Shown: positions 49,661-61,250 of the stretch, in pieces
Layout: every line of letters begins with the position of its first letter
How positions within the stretch are numbered: position 1 is the stretch's first letter
From: Pardosa pseudoannulata
Lineage: Eukaryota > Arthropoda > Arachnida > Araneae > Lycosidae
Assembly: GCA_032207245.1 (NCBI GenBank)
Contig: CM063506.1
Coordinates: 37,270,742 to 37,334,741, forward strand
Reading direction: 5' to 3'
DNA length: 64,000 nt
Notes under the pieces: model-generated
The model's database searches: none
Told to the model about the DNA's origin: nothing
The model's input: the letters and a program-made list of their open reading frames with translations, nothing else
Position numbers and translations under genes: made by a program

Positions 49661-50329
49661 AAAAGAAAAAACTATCAAACTAGTTGGGTTTTTTTTTAAA
49701 TTTTTGTTTTTATGTTATTAGGTTGATTATTGCTTAATTCCATTTTCTGTTAGTTTCTCATTTTAAAAACCTACTGATATTTTACAAATGTCACAGGTAA
49801 GTTGCTAATTATTCTCTGATTCTTTAAGTCATGGGTAGGTGCTTTCAGACAAAGGCAGAGTGTTGCTGCTTGCCTGTGATTAGGAAAGAACTGTGGTGAA
49901 TCGCCGTAAGAGCGATAAAGGAGAGCCAAAGGCTTACACAGTCTGGCAACCTTTTATGTAACCCGGAGAACTAAGAGTTGTAGTGAGATATAGTACAGAG
50001 TGGAACGCTGAATAAAGTGTCATAATGAAATGCATTGAATAGTGTAATTATTTTATAATCTATTCACAAAGTAGCAACCTTCTTCAGAACTGACCAATCA
50101 GAGTAAAAGTAAATCACAATCTTCAATTAAAACTCTATAAGAAAATCATTCATTAACAAACTTTAGTTCTACTGGACTTTAGTGCTAACTATAAAATATA
50201 TGCCATTAAGGAAGAAATACAGAGATACCAATAGACTTATAAGCAATCGCTATATTATTAAACCAAGAGCATTTAAAAAAAAATTCTGTAATACCCAGGT
50301 AATTTAGAAATTTAAAAAAGTATCTTTGG

Positions 50330-50590
50330 TATGAGATATGGCCATCTCATATGTGAACTTACAGCGTTGTTCTGCCTCATCACGCTGTAGTGAATTAGCG
50401 CTCGCTGTTAGTATTATTATTATTAGTGTTTTTGTGTGCGCTGTGCAATGAATTGTACCAGAGCGTTCCTAGATTTATCTAGATTGTTCTGGGCTACTCT
50501 GTGTGGACTTAGCTGTACTGAGTGGTGAACGTTTTGCTAATAAATCAGTGTTTCTCGTGCCATCTTATCCGTCTCATTGCTACATTGAAA
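50330..50590 (+). repeat. LTR-like segment (tentative)
   Basis: GC-richer than its surroundings. Runs from TGAGATATGGCC to a T-rich end with AATAAA (~50540) and ...CCGTCTCATTGCTACA. It resembles a solo LTR, but no target duplication was found. It could also be promoter or 5' exon sequence of an unrecognised gene. Confidence 0.3.
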
Positions 50591-50599
50591 TTAGTTTAA

Positions 50600-51249
50600 T
50601 GTGTAAGAAGGAGTAAAAGTATTGTTGAAGGTGTAACCAGGGGAACCGAAACAAAGATTTTCCATTTGGCTTACATCTTATATTAGTTGCTGTCTAGATA
50701 CGGACATGCGTACGGATGTACAGACGTTTCACTGAAACTATTCAAAATGGATCCAGGGTTGGTCATAAAGGACATTTAAAGTTTTCTTGTGTAAGTAGCC
50801 AAAAGAGATTTAGACAGGGTCAAAATAGTCAATATAATTTTATTTTATTTATTTATTTTATAAGATTTCAAAGGAATTTTCTTTGAAACCTTAAAAAGCA
50901 AAATTTTTCGCGATTACAATACTTCTTTTACATAGTAATAAAAGTGACAGTTCATAATAGTTCATTTCATTATTCAGAGAATACGGAAGAACATCCTTGC
51001 CCCTTTCTAAAATTTGTCTACTTTTTCAAAGTTTTGAATTCATAATAAGTAATTCGTAGCACCCAGCGTGCCCAACATATTTGCAATAGGGGACGGATTA
51101 ATCTTCTACTTCAGTCGCAATTTATCATACATGCTGGTTTGAGATTATATCTGAAAATCATTGGCTTACTACAATGAACTGATCTATAGTCCACGGGCGA
51201 GTAAAACACTGATCATTCTTAAATCACTTTGGGTAATACCACACTGAGG
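50600..51249. other. Intergenic, no gene recognised
   Basis: Old repeat-like DNA with a TTTATT-rich stretch at ~50835-50865. No coding evidence. Confidence 0.5.
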
Positions 51250-51399
51250 TCGAGATATGTCGCAGGCAACATAAGCGTTATAATGACGTAAGAAGTTGTC
51301 ATTATGACGTGCAGAAAGGGGAATTTATGGTGCCAAATTCCCGTCACAGGCAACTTTAGACGTCATTATGACGCTAATGTTGCTTGTGACATATCTCGA
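51250..51399. mobile_element. Fold-back MITE with CRE-like half sites
   Basis: 150 bp. TCGAGATATGTCGCAGGCAA at the left and, reversed, TCGAGATATGTCACAAGCAA at the right continue through CATWAGCGTYATAATGACGT. The arms span about 40 bp each around a ~60-bp middle. Four TGACGT motifs lie within it. No clear target duplication. Confidence 0.8.
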
Positions 51400-51419
51400 T
51401 CATAACATATGTTAGCACT

Positions 51420-52330
51420 TTTAATTTACAAACCGTTTGAGCTAAAGCTTCACCTGTTATGTAATCAAGTAAACAATAAAGACAATAGCGATGTACGTAA
51501 CATAAAGATCCTTCTAAAAAGCATTTTTCTAGCATTATGAAGTCATTTCTATAAATATCTCATTTATTTCCTATTTTATATTATTTAAATGTGGTCTGCA
51601 TAGTTTCAATCCTTTTTTACCCGTAATTCAGGTATACTATGTTTAATTTTCTTATGTATGAAGCACGAATCAAAGCATATTTATGGAAGAACTCATTTTA
51701 AATTTTAAGTTCGATTAATTATTACGTTTCAATGAAAGTTTTATCATCAGTATTTTATCAACAAAAAAGTATAAATTTTAGGGAGTCTATGTAACGGACA
51801 AAGAAATATCTATCCTTTTATTTAGTTATATTTATACATTAAGATTGATTGTCTGTTTCTGTTTTATACAAAACTACATGTTTTGTCACATATTCCCTAA
51901 ATTTTGGATAGCATTCATTAATACGTCTCAATATTAGTACTGCTGCTGCCCATGCTATCCCGTAATATGCAAGAGATATTAATCCGCGATAGCAATACAG
52001 GAATGCTAATTTTTAAATTTATATTTTAAGGTGTCAAAAATTTTTCGAGCTAATTCGATATTTTAAAGAAACAAATTCGATGCATATGAAGTCACTAGCA
52101 TATAAACATATATTTTTATTTATTTGTATTATGAAAAATTTCCATTTCCCTTTTTCTCTTTTTGTATGTAGATCTACACGATTAGTCACAGAGTAACTAA
52201 ATATTGAAGAGTAATCCTTTTGGTATCGCGAAATGAAATTATTCGTTATTAAAATTTTCTTGGTACTACTGAAGAACCGTGTGCCCCTTCCCATTTATGG
52301 CGATTTTTAAATGGCACCAACTGCTCTAAC
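51420..52330 (+). mobile_element. Helitron-related fragment (family B interior)
   Basis: Segments at 51530-51610 and 51850-51990 parallel 9880-9970 and 10215-10380 of the element in the PDHB intron, for example GCATTATGAAGTCATTTC and TTTTGTCACATATTCCCTAA. Both termini are missing or unclear. Confidence 0.5.
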
Positions 52331-52663
52331 TCTTTCGCGTGAAGTAACCCGAAGGCTGTGTTATGAGCGGGAGCAGATTTTCGACGGAAATAACGTAGCT
52401 ATACTTATAGTAAGGTATGGAAAATGAAAAATATAATAATAGTGCAATTAATGCCAACAAAAGGGTCAAATTAAGCGTTAAGTTATACTTGTTTATTTAT
52501 ATATGGTTTGGGAATATTTAATTTAATTAAGGAAGTTAATTTTGAAACATTAAAATACCTTTTTCTTTTTTTTTTGAGATTCGTAAAATAATTCCTGATT
52601 TTAAGAAACAAAACAATTAAAAATGTCATTTTATATGATATAAAACCAATAATCCCCAATCCC

Positions 52664-52905
52664 CTATATAATAATAGCCTAAGTTGTCTGTCCACGAATT
52701 TTTGATGCGGTTGTACCTGGAATGGATACAGGCATCCATATTGGATTTTTCATGAGTTAGGGTTAGCAAAATAGAAAGCGAGTTCGAAATCCACCCATCC
52801 CCCCTTTTCGAGCGTTTAATGCTATTATTTCAAGCCTTATCCTTCCTCTTATTCTATACGAAATTTATTCTTGATAGGATGGCAAAGGCGGAGAGTAATA
52901 TTTAA
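52664..52905 (+). mobile_element. Helitron family A, 5' fragment
   Basis: Starts CTATATAATAATAGCCTAAG and includes GACCTGGAATGGATA-like sequence and CTTTTCGAGCGTTTAATGC as in the copies at 58902 and 60007. The 3' part is missing. Confidence 0.7.
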
Positions 52906-52949
52906 ATTTCTGGACTGTTTCAACCTGAACCTTCATATACTCTACTAAG

Positions 52950-53035
52950 TTCAGGCGTTGTACGTTTGGTAGAACGTCCGCCCACTAGATCGTCGTACTT
53001 CTCGGGTTGGCGGTTCTATCCCCGACGCAGCCAAT
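52950..53035 (+). repeat. tRNA-like SINE head (family 2)
   Basis: TTTGGTAGAACGTCCGCC resembles an A box and GGCGGTTCTATCCCCGACGC a B box, 45 bases apart, followed by GCAGCCA. Base changes in both boxes make a functional tRNA unlikely. It is probably the tRNA head of a SINE. Confidence 0.4.
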
Positions 53036-53258
53036 TTTTGTTAATGTCTAATAAATTTAATATTTTCTGCTTTTTCTTTTTAAATTCTTATTCCGAAAGT
53101 TGTTTTATTAATTTTAAAATAAATTCTTACTATTTTTTTCAATTAACTTTTTATAATTTTTATTATTTTTATTTTATTAAATTCACGTATTGTTGTACGG
53201 ATGTCCCTGGCCACATAAACATTTCATGTTGTGTCTCCTTAAACTTTCTTCTCGTAAT

Positions 53259-53632
53259 GTAATAATAGCCTAAGTTATCTGCCCGTCTGTCCTCGAAGTT
53301 ATGAAGCTTTAGGACCTGGAATGGATAGAGCATCCATATTGGATTTTTGATGAGTTAGGGTTTTCAAATTCAAAGCGAGTAAAGTTTACCTTTTCCTAAA
53401 CTATAGATTCGATTCTGAATTAAATTGGATATTAAATAAATAATTTTCTTTTTTATTTGACTTAAATAATAGATTAAGTACATATGTGATAATTTTAATA
53501 GATTATTTTTGTTGAAAGGTAATTCTCAGCCAAAAAAACAAACCATTTTTTTTACCTGCTTCATGGGGTTCTTTACAATTCTGGAAAATGAAAAATTTTA
53601 CTGATCCCGTTATATGACGGGCTATATGCAAG
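53259..53632 (+). mobile_element. Helitron family A, internally deleted copy
   Basis: Starts GTAATAATAGCCTAAGTTAT and ends with the hairpin CCCGTTATATGACGGG, then CTATATGCAAGT, where CTAG has mutated to CAAG. About 374 bp versus ~920 for fuller copies. Confidence 0.8.
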
Positions 53633-55136
53633 TAAATAAATAATAAAAAACTATCTCAGCTATAGCGCAAATTTTCAAAGAACATTAAAAGATTAGTACT
53701 TTTTACATTTAAAGATTCATTTGGAGTTTATAGTATTGAACATTTTTTTTAACTAAGGCCCCACCTTGAAGTTCCCCCCCCCCGTGAATGTTGTAATAAT
53801 GAATATATTAACTTTATTTTCAATTTCATAATATTCTGTATTGTATCAATAAGCAAATTAAACTAAAACAGGTTAGATATAGAAAATAATACTGAATTCC
53901 CAGTCATAAAAATAAAACACCAAACCATCTGATTCACGCAAGAGAGTTATAGAAAGAACATAAAATATCACTTTAAAATAAAAAAAAGTACACACCTTTT
54001 CATCATTATAAAATTATAATTTTCATTTCCAAATAAATCAATTACTCAATACATAAAATAAACTCAGATAAATAAGTATATCAAATGCAAGTGCTTTCTA
54101 CAATTTTAAATTTAAGCTTTATAGTATTTAAATTTTATCAATCATTGAGACCAGCCGGAAATATAGGTACAATTATAATAGTTTTAGACTTCAATGGCTC
54201 AGACCGAAATTTTGAGTTATGAAACACGAGAATGCACTTTAAAAAATTTACAAGTACATACTTAACTAACTGGAAACCCATTACAAAATAGTAATTCAGT
54301 TTTATATATAATTAATCCATCCAAATCATAAAAATAATTAGACATAATGAACTACTGGAGAATGGTACCGTAAACCAGCAAGAAACAATATCCTAACGGA
54401 AATGATAGAATACGAGTTTTACCGGTTTGAATTTTCGGTGAAATCACCGCTGACCACCCAACCAATGAATTTAATTTCACAATTTTATAACCCAATGAGA
54501 ATTGGGCGCATTTCATATGTTATTAAACGGTTGCATAAAGAGAGCCTGCTCTGGAATTAACAAAAATTTAAAAATGACACGGCGAAGAGGGGAGTCAATA
54601 GTACGGGTTGCCATACTTTATCGGCCATTTGGCAGGGCACACCTACATGTTCATTCAAGCCTATTTTCTTTCGTATGAGGCACTATTAATCGTATGTTCC
54701 TTTCTGTCTATCGTTTTATCCCATGATATGTGTTGCGTGCTTTCTAGAAACTTACCCGATTTTTTTAAGCTTCAGAATACAGCTTGCAAAGTATCTTACT
54801 TTTTTCATACAAAATAAATACTTCAAGTGTTTTTACAGTCACTCGGCATCTTTATTCTTTTTACTCAACAAAACATTACAAAACATTGCCAGATTATTCA
54901 AGATAATATTACATATTGCCAGATTGCAAAAGATATAAATTTAATCGTTTGCTATTACGCCAAATAAACAAATATTATTCATAAAATATATTTACCGCAC
55001 AATATGACAATATAAAACGAAAGACTTATGCATAGGGGGCAGATATTGTAAATCGAGACCAACTTAAGTTTACCCACGATGATATAAATTGAGACCAACT
55101 TATTAAAGAAATATTATTTCTCGCTAAAACAAAATA
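53633..55136. other. Intergenic, no gene recognised
   Basis: A C10 homopolymer is at ~53774. At ~54430-54560 are two CCAAT-type motifs in less AT-rich DNA, possibly a promoter, but with no gene I can attach. Open frames at 54608-54938 show no recognisable domain. Confidence 0.45.
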
Positions 55137-55684
55137 AAGTTGGGCGTCGATTATCCGATGCTATGAGGATAAGGGGATCCTCTTAACGAAAAATTCGGAT
55201 AACTAAACTTCATAAAACGTCGATGGTAATGATTTTAGGTAACTTTTTTTCACACGTTTGTTACGATACTGACAGTTGCCGCATTGCATATTTTTAGCGG
55301 ATTACAAATGGCGTGCGTAGAAAATAATTTTTTACTACCTTTACAATTTTTTATTTTCTACGGAACTGGTTGAAAGACAAGGATATGAAAAGATGGTGGG
55401 ATGGACAAGAAGCCTGGTTACCAGGGAGAGGGGCTCGGGAAGAAACACATATAAGGATAATGTAAAACAGAATAGATCAAATAGCCTTAATGACAGTTGA
55501 AAAAGTTCTACATTCTAATTTCTACATGTTTGCCTTTGTATTGAGTAACGTAAGAATTAAAGGTTATTAAAATAAGAATGTGCAATAAAAGTGGACTAGT
55601 CATTTTGTTTTGTAGATGTAACCCAACTTGACTGCGAAAAACAGTAAAAGTAAAAAATATTTCAGTGGGAAAATATTTTTGTTT

Positions 55685-55838
55685 TGATTTGGAGTGTAAC
55701 AATTTACTGTTTTTAGCATTATGGCTAATGAAAACCATACCTAATGTTTAAAACTGATTCCGAACGGCTAAGAACAATCAGAAGTGGGTCTCGAACACAA
55801 CACTGTTTTCTAAAATCAGCTTCCTACCTATTCGGCTG
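55685..55838 (-). repeat. SINE family 1, decayed reverse copy
   Basis: GATTTGGAGTGTAACAATTT, CTGATTCCGAACGGCTAAGA and GGGTCTCGAACACAACAC match the family in reverse, just before a fresher copy at 55842. Confidence 0.75.
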
Positions 55839-55841
55839 TTG

Positions 55842-56030
55842 GTTTGGTTTGGAGTGCTACGGTCTACTTTTTGCAACACGAGGGCTAATGAGAGCGGGAC
55901 CTACAGCTTAAAGCCGATTACGAACGGCTACGAACATCCATGCTACTGTGGGATTCGAACTCACGAACTCTGGTACCGAAGGCCAGCACCCTAATCAATA
56001 GACCATCGTCCGACCTATTCGGCTATCGTT
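55842..56030 (-). repeat. SINE family 1, best-preserved full copy
   Basis: On the minus strand, a tRNA-like head (GGTCTATTGATTAGGGTGCT as A-box region, GTTCGAATCCCAC as B box) leads into the body (GTAGGTCCCGCTCTCATTAG, CCCTCGTGTTGCAAAAAG) and tail ACTCCAAACCAAACC. The head is close to an intact tRNA outline. This copy is the reference for the family in this window. Confidence 0.9.
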
Positions 56031-56267
56031 CGGCAAAAATAAAATAAATAAGCAAAATACAAAAATTTGGGATAAGGCGGAAAAGACGCATAATCCTTGA
56101 TCGTTCCGGAGAATTGGACAATCCGGTTAATCAGCTTCTGGGTAGTGTCCCCCCCCCTTACATTACAAAAAAAAAAAAAAAAAAAAATACTAATGTTGCC
56201 AATAAACGTCACAGCAGTGTATGGCTGTTATTTTTATATTCATCGGAGTTCAAATATATGCTATTTA

Positions 56268-57005
56268 TAAATACTCAAGATCTCAGAATCTACCAAATTG
56301 CTTAATCTATTTCCCAGTAAAATTCTTTGGAAGGGTATTGAATTGTGTAAACCAAAGTAACACGAGGGCTGGAATGATGTGGTGTGTTCTGTATACAAAA
56401 AGACAATAACAAATACTCTTCTCAGAATCTGTCAAAATGTATTGTGTAAAATCTTTTCCCCAGAAAAATTCTTTGGATGAGTATTAAATTGTGTACATCA
56501 GAGTAACACGAGGATCGGAATATTGTAGTTGTATTCTGTGTCAAATAAGAAAGTAATTTATATTATAATCCAATGACACTAATGATTTCAGAATCCACCA
56601 AAATGCCTAATTTCAACCAAATATATTATTTGGATAGAAGTAAAATTGTGTAAACCAGACTAACACAAGCTTCGGAATGATGTGGTTGTATTCTGTGAGC
56701 AATAAGACAATAATTTATCCTATAATCTGGTGATACTAAGGATTTCAGAATCCACCGAAATTCCTAAGTTCACCCAGAAATGTTGTTCGGATAGATGTAA
56801 AATTGTGTAAACCAGACTAACACAAGCATCGGAATGATGTGGTTGTATTCTGTGTAATAAGATAGTAATTTATACTTTGATCCAGTGATACTAAAGATTT
56901 CAGAATCCACCGAAATGTCTAATTTAACCCAGAAATGTTGTTCGGATAAATGTAAAATTGTGTAAGTCAGAATAACCACGAGGGTCACAGAAATGTGGTT
57001 GGCCA
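56268..57005. repeat. Minisatellite of ~155-bp units, about 4.7 copies
   Basis: TTGTGTAAACCAGA-type starts at 56343, 56489, 56646, 56803 and 56958 (spacings 146, 157, 157 and 155). Each unit holds TAACACRAGSRTCGGAATG, TGGTTGTATTCTGTG and TTTCAGAATCCACCRAAATG. The open frame at 56770-57006 (-) is a by-product of the repeat. Confidence 0.95.
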
Positions 57006-57087
57006 TTGCTGATAAGTGCTAGAAGGTCTTCCGGTTGGGGACTTCCTCTTATTTTTCATTCACGACCTCACTTCCCGACACATCAAC

Positions 57088-57127
57088 ATGTTCGTCGTTA
57101 TACTTCTGATATGCTTGTCCAGTATCG
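57088..57127 (+). CDS. Candidate first coding exon of a secreted protein
   Basis: ATG at 57088 opens MFVVILLICLSSI, a hydrophobic stretch typical of a signal peptide, followed directly by the donor G|GTGAGTAG. The preceding bases (CATCAAC) are an acceptable animal start context, and the sequence just upstream is free of repeats after the minisatellite ends at ~57005. No later exon of the gene could be recognised before 64000. It may be the start of a real gene or a chance hydrophobic ORF next to a GT. The evidence is the match between signal peptide, start context and consensus donor. Confidence 0.4.
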
Positions 57128-57454
57128 GTGAGTAGAAACCTTCATATATGTTTTGTCTACTGAAATATACTTCTTGCATGATTGGAATTTTATATAAAGA
57201 AAGTTCATTGCTACCTAAAATTAGTTATTAATCGTTAAAGCTGGAAATTCTTCGATTCGAAGACATACGTTAACGTTATAGGAATTTGTATGTTCTCTTT
57301 GCCATGTATGGGATTGAGTTATCTGGTTATTTCAGTAGCACAGTGGGGGACATAGCTGATCGACAATGCCGGATCACCCACTAGGGGGAGTAGGCAATTG
57401 CTTATGGGTCCCACGCTTTTTAAAGGCCCCACAACATTAGATTAGACTTTGTAT

Positions 57455-57559
<105 letters not shown>

Positions 57560-57879
57560 CTAAAAAAGGGGTAGTTGGAAATTATATAAGTTAAAAACGA
57601 TTTTAAAAAGAGAACTCTTTTATAATAATAAAATAAATGAAAAGACCCACGCTCGCATAAGCTCTCAAGATAATCCGGTCAGTTGGAAGAATTTTTGAGC
57701 TATTTGATGAGCTTGCAAACAGATAAGTTTGATTTGGAGCGTGGACATGGAGCGGTCAACACCTTCACGCATAGCTCCGCCACGAACAATGAAAATGGCG
57801 CAAGTTGCTTTCCTTCAGAACGAAGAGTTAATAAAACTTATTATTATCAAGAAGACTGTTTTCCATGGATAACGACTTG

Positions 57880-57880
<1 letters not shown>

Positions 57881-57958
<78 letters not shown>

Positions 57959-57961
57959 ATG
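57881..57961. repeat. Compound microsatellite (CA)n(TA)n(TG)n, second array
   Basis: The same CA-TA-TG order as the array at 57457, again self-complementary. Confidence 0.97.
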
Positions 57962-58254
57962 TAACCACATTGAAAATTAATTCCGCCTGTCACATAGAAT
58001 TTGTATCCCTTAATCTTTTTACTTGCTCGGGCTACTGGGCAAGGATAATCCAACGTAAATAAAGTGGTTGTGGCTCCATTGAAAGAGAACACGTAATTCT
58101 GAGCACAGCATAAATCTTTTTTAAGGAGCTGCTAAAAAGACATCTAAAACAGTCAATAGCAGACAAGAGAATGTACATCGAAACAAATGCTGGAAAAGGG
58201 TTGGACTCCAGAGCGAGACAGAGACGAAATTACATATATATGTTATATAAAGTT

Positions 58255-58257
<3 letters not shown>

Positions 58258-58353
<96 letters not shown>

Positions 58354-58360
58354 ATATAAA
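58258..58360. repeat. (CT)n(TA)n microsatellite
   Basis: About 15 CT repeats pass directly into ~30 TA repeats. Open frames over it on both strands are artefacts. Confidence 0.97.
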
Positions 58361-58901
58361 CTTGGTGTTCAACGCTTTCCAATGTTAGGACAGTAAAATA
58401 CATAGGTGTCTCATAATAACAAATGGTACTGGTTAACAAAGTTTTTCAAATATAAAAGTTTAAAAAAAACCTGTCATCCATCTTCAAGACACAAAAAAGA
58501 CTAAACTCACTCGCTATTATGGCCACTGAATACAATGTCTTGCAGAACATAGAATTCCAAGATGTTCTAAAAGAATTCACGAAAAAAAAGAGAAATTTAA
58601 ATATTTATTTATTTTTAATTTGTTTTTATTGTATATAACACCAATAATTATCGTTTATTTATATTTCATATTAATTTGTTGATAATTTGTTATGTATTGT
58701 GCAATAAAATGACATTCCTAAAACTATTGCGTAATAAAATCATATTCGTAAAATTATTAGATGACAGAGCCCTGCGATTTCAGCAGCCTAAGGGCCTTCA
58801 TCTTGTTTAATATGGCATTGCAGGCAAGTGAGCTACTGCATTGTATAGACAGAAAAAACAAATGTCTAAGGCCCGATCAAAATGCGATTTTGAAAGGACC
58901 C

Positions 58902-59825
58902 TCTATATAACAATAGCCTAAATTATCTGTCCGTCTGTCCTGGAATTTATGAAGCGGTTGACCTGGAATGGATAGAGGCATCCATATTAGTATCTTGATG
59001 AGTTGTGGTTAGCAAAATTCAAAGCGAATAAAGTTTATTTTCTCTAGAACTAACTATCCGATTCTAAAATAAATTAGTATAAATATGCTTCATATCCCAT
59101 TGAAAAATAATGTAGTCTTTAAAACGTTCGAAATCCATCCTTCCCCCTCTCTTTTCGAGCGTTTAATGCCATTATTTCAAGCGCTATTTTTCTCGATTAA
59201 GAGCAGGCGATTAAATTTATCGATTTATCACATTATAACTAGATGAAAGTAACATTTTTTTTCTAGCATTATGACGTTATTACTTTAAATATCGCATTTA
59301 ATCATTTCTTATTTTAAATTATTTAAATATCGTCTGCATTATTTTCATACGTTTTATCACTGAACTTAGATATTACGTAAATAATTTTTTTTTATATTTG
59401 CCTTAAATAACATGGGATAATTTTAAATTTAATCATCGATTATTTGTTGATGCAATGAAAATTTTCACACCGGCGTTAACAACAAATTCTATCTACCTCC
59501 AGGGTTTAGTGGAAATGATAGTTTCATTCCTTTACTTCCATTAATTACTGTGGCAAAAAAAATTGGGAAGAACTGAACTATAATTTCGAAGTATCTAAGA
59601 AAACTTTGAGTTATCCTTTCAAATGAATTCACCGGGATTCTAAACTGTATTCACAGCATACAGGAGACTTTAGAAGAGTATGAAGATAAACAAATTATTG
59701 AGCTTGTACCAGATAATTCTCAGCCAAAAAATAAACCATTTTTTTTACCTGCTTCATACGGTACTTTACAATTCTGGAAAATTAAAAATTTTACTGATCC
59801 CGTCATATGACGGACTATATGCTAG
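58902..59825 (+). mobile_element. Helitron family A, full-length copy
   Basis: 5' TCTATATAACAATAGCCTAA and 3' hairpin CCCGTCATATGACGG, then ACTATATGCTAG with flanking T. No target duplication and no open frame. 924 bp. Confidence 0.85.
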
Positions 59826-60006
59826 TTTGTAAATAAACTGTTTACTTTTTCGTTGTAGAACTGAATCTAGCAAAAAATTTAACGTTATAAAATTTTAATA
59901 ACAAGTATATACAAAAACCAAAATTTAATGTTGTCTTCTGATATGCTGTAATTCATAGAGAACACAGAAATCATATCAACATTTCCAAATATAGATATAT
60001 TATCGC

Positions 60007-61011
60007 CTATATAATAATAGCCTAAGTTATCTGTCCGCAAATTTATAAAGCGGTTGGACCTGGGATGGATAGAGGCAAAATTCAAAGCGAGTAAAGTTTA
60101 TCTTCTCCTAAACGATCTATCCGATTCTAAAATAAATTGGTATAAATAGGCTTCATATCACAGCGAAAAATACTGTCGTCTTTAAAATGTTCGAAATTCA
60201 CCCCTTCCCCTCTTTTCAAGCGGTTAATGCCATTATTTCAAGCCCTATTTTTCCCAGTTAAGAGCAAATTTATCAAATGATAAATAGGTAAAAATAATAG
60301 TCTCCTACCATTTGACGTCATTCCTTTAACCATCTCATGTAATCATTTCTTATTTTAAATTATTTAAATATCACCTGCATTATTTTCATACATGTTATCA
60401 GTGGACTTAGATATTACGTAAATAATTTTCTTTTATATTTGGCTTAAATAATAGATTAGGTACAAATGTGATAATTTTAAATTTAATCATAGATTATTTT
60501 TTGTTGCAATAAAATTTTTTTAGCTTTATTAATAACAAATTCAATCTACCTCCAGGGTGTAGTTGAAATAATAGTTTCATTCCTTTATTTCCATTACTGT
60601 AGTTATTTAAATTGTTATCGATAATTTTGATGTAGCTGAGAAAACTTTGAATTATCTTTCTAAATGAAATCAACGGGATTCTAAACTGCATTCATAGTAT
60701 CAGGAGAATTTAGAAGAGTTCTAAGATAAACAAATTATTGAGAGTCTACCAAATAATTCTCAGTCAAAACACAAACTGTTTATTACCTGCCTCATAGCGT
60801 TTGGTTTTGGTTTTTGGAGTGCTACGATCTACTTTTTGCAACACGAGGGCTAATGAGACCGGGACTTACTGCTTGAAGCCGATTCCGAAAGGCTACGAAC
60901 ATCCATGCCATAGTGGGATTCGAACCCACGAACTCCGCCTCATAGCGTACTGTACTATTCTGGAAAATTAAAAAAATTACTGATGCCGTCATATGACGGG
61001 CTATATGCTAG
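60007..61011 (+). mobile_element. Helitron family A, copy carrying a SINE
   Basis: 5' CTATATAATAATAGCCTAAG, 3' GCCGTCATATGACGGGCTAT then ATGCTAG with flanking T. A SINE with its own target duplication is inserted at 60801-60936. A parallel family copy at 58902 shows the empty site. Confidence 0.87.
60801..60936 (-). repeat. 5'-truncated SINE family 1 with 12-bp target duplication
   Basis: GCCTCATAGCGT flanks it at 60789-60800 and 60937-60948. The copy keeps the body and B box but lacks the tRNA A-box end, the pattern of incomplete reverse transcription by a LINE partner. Confidence 0.92.
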
Positions 61012-61250
61012 TTTTGAATATTTTTAACTTTGCCTTTGTAAAAATTAATCTGGTGAAAAGTCATTCTCAATATTAAAACGTATAAAAAATTATTTACTAA
61101 ACTCACTGAGTCAATCAATATTAAATTAATTGTTTAATACACCGAACTTTGGATATTATTTATTATGATGAAATAATTGATCATTTTGCTGGAATAAAAG
61201 GCTAGAAAACAAAGTTATTTAAATAAAGTTTATACATATTTATATACATA

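Larger units (their letters stand above)
55137..56150. mobile_element. Possible pogo/Tigger remnant interrupted by SINEs
   Basis: GTCGATTATCCGATGC and TTCGGATAACTAAAC at ~55145-55207, and TTGGACAATCCGGTTAATC at ~56113, resemble Tigger-type ends that read as ATTATCCGGA variants. No transposase recognised and the boundaries are uncertain. Confidence 0.3.

Noticed and set aside
50330..50590. Confident solo LTR call
   Set aside because: No matching target duplication or clear TG...CA boundaries could be found, so it is kept only as tentative.
55842..56030. Functional tRNA gene
   Set aside because: The tRNA-like head is fused to a dispersed SINE body, and the same unit recurs in many decayed copies.
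56770..57006. 78-residue open frame (-)
   Set aside because: It lies wholly in the ~155-bp minisatellite and repeats with it.
57683..58396. Several open frames across the microsatellites
   Set aside because: Their residues are mostly HTHTHT, YIYIYI, CVCVCV or SLSLSL, translations of dinucleotide repeats.
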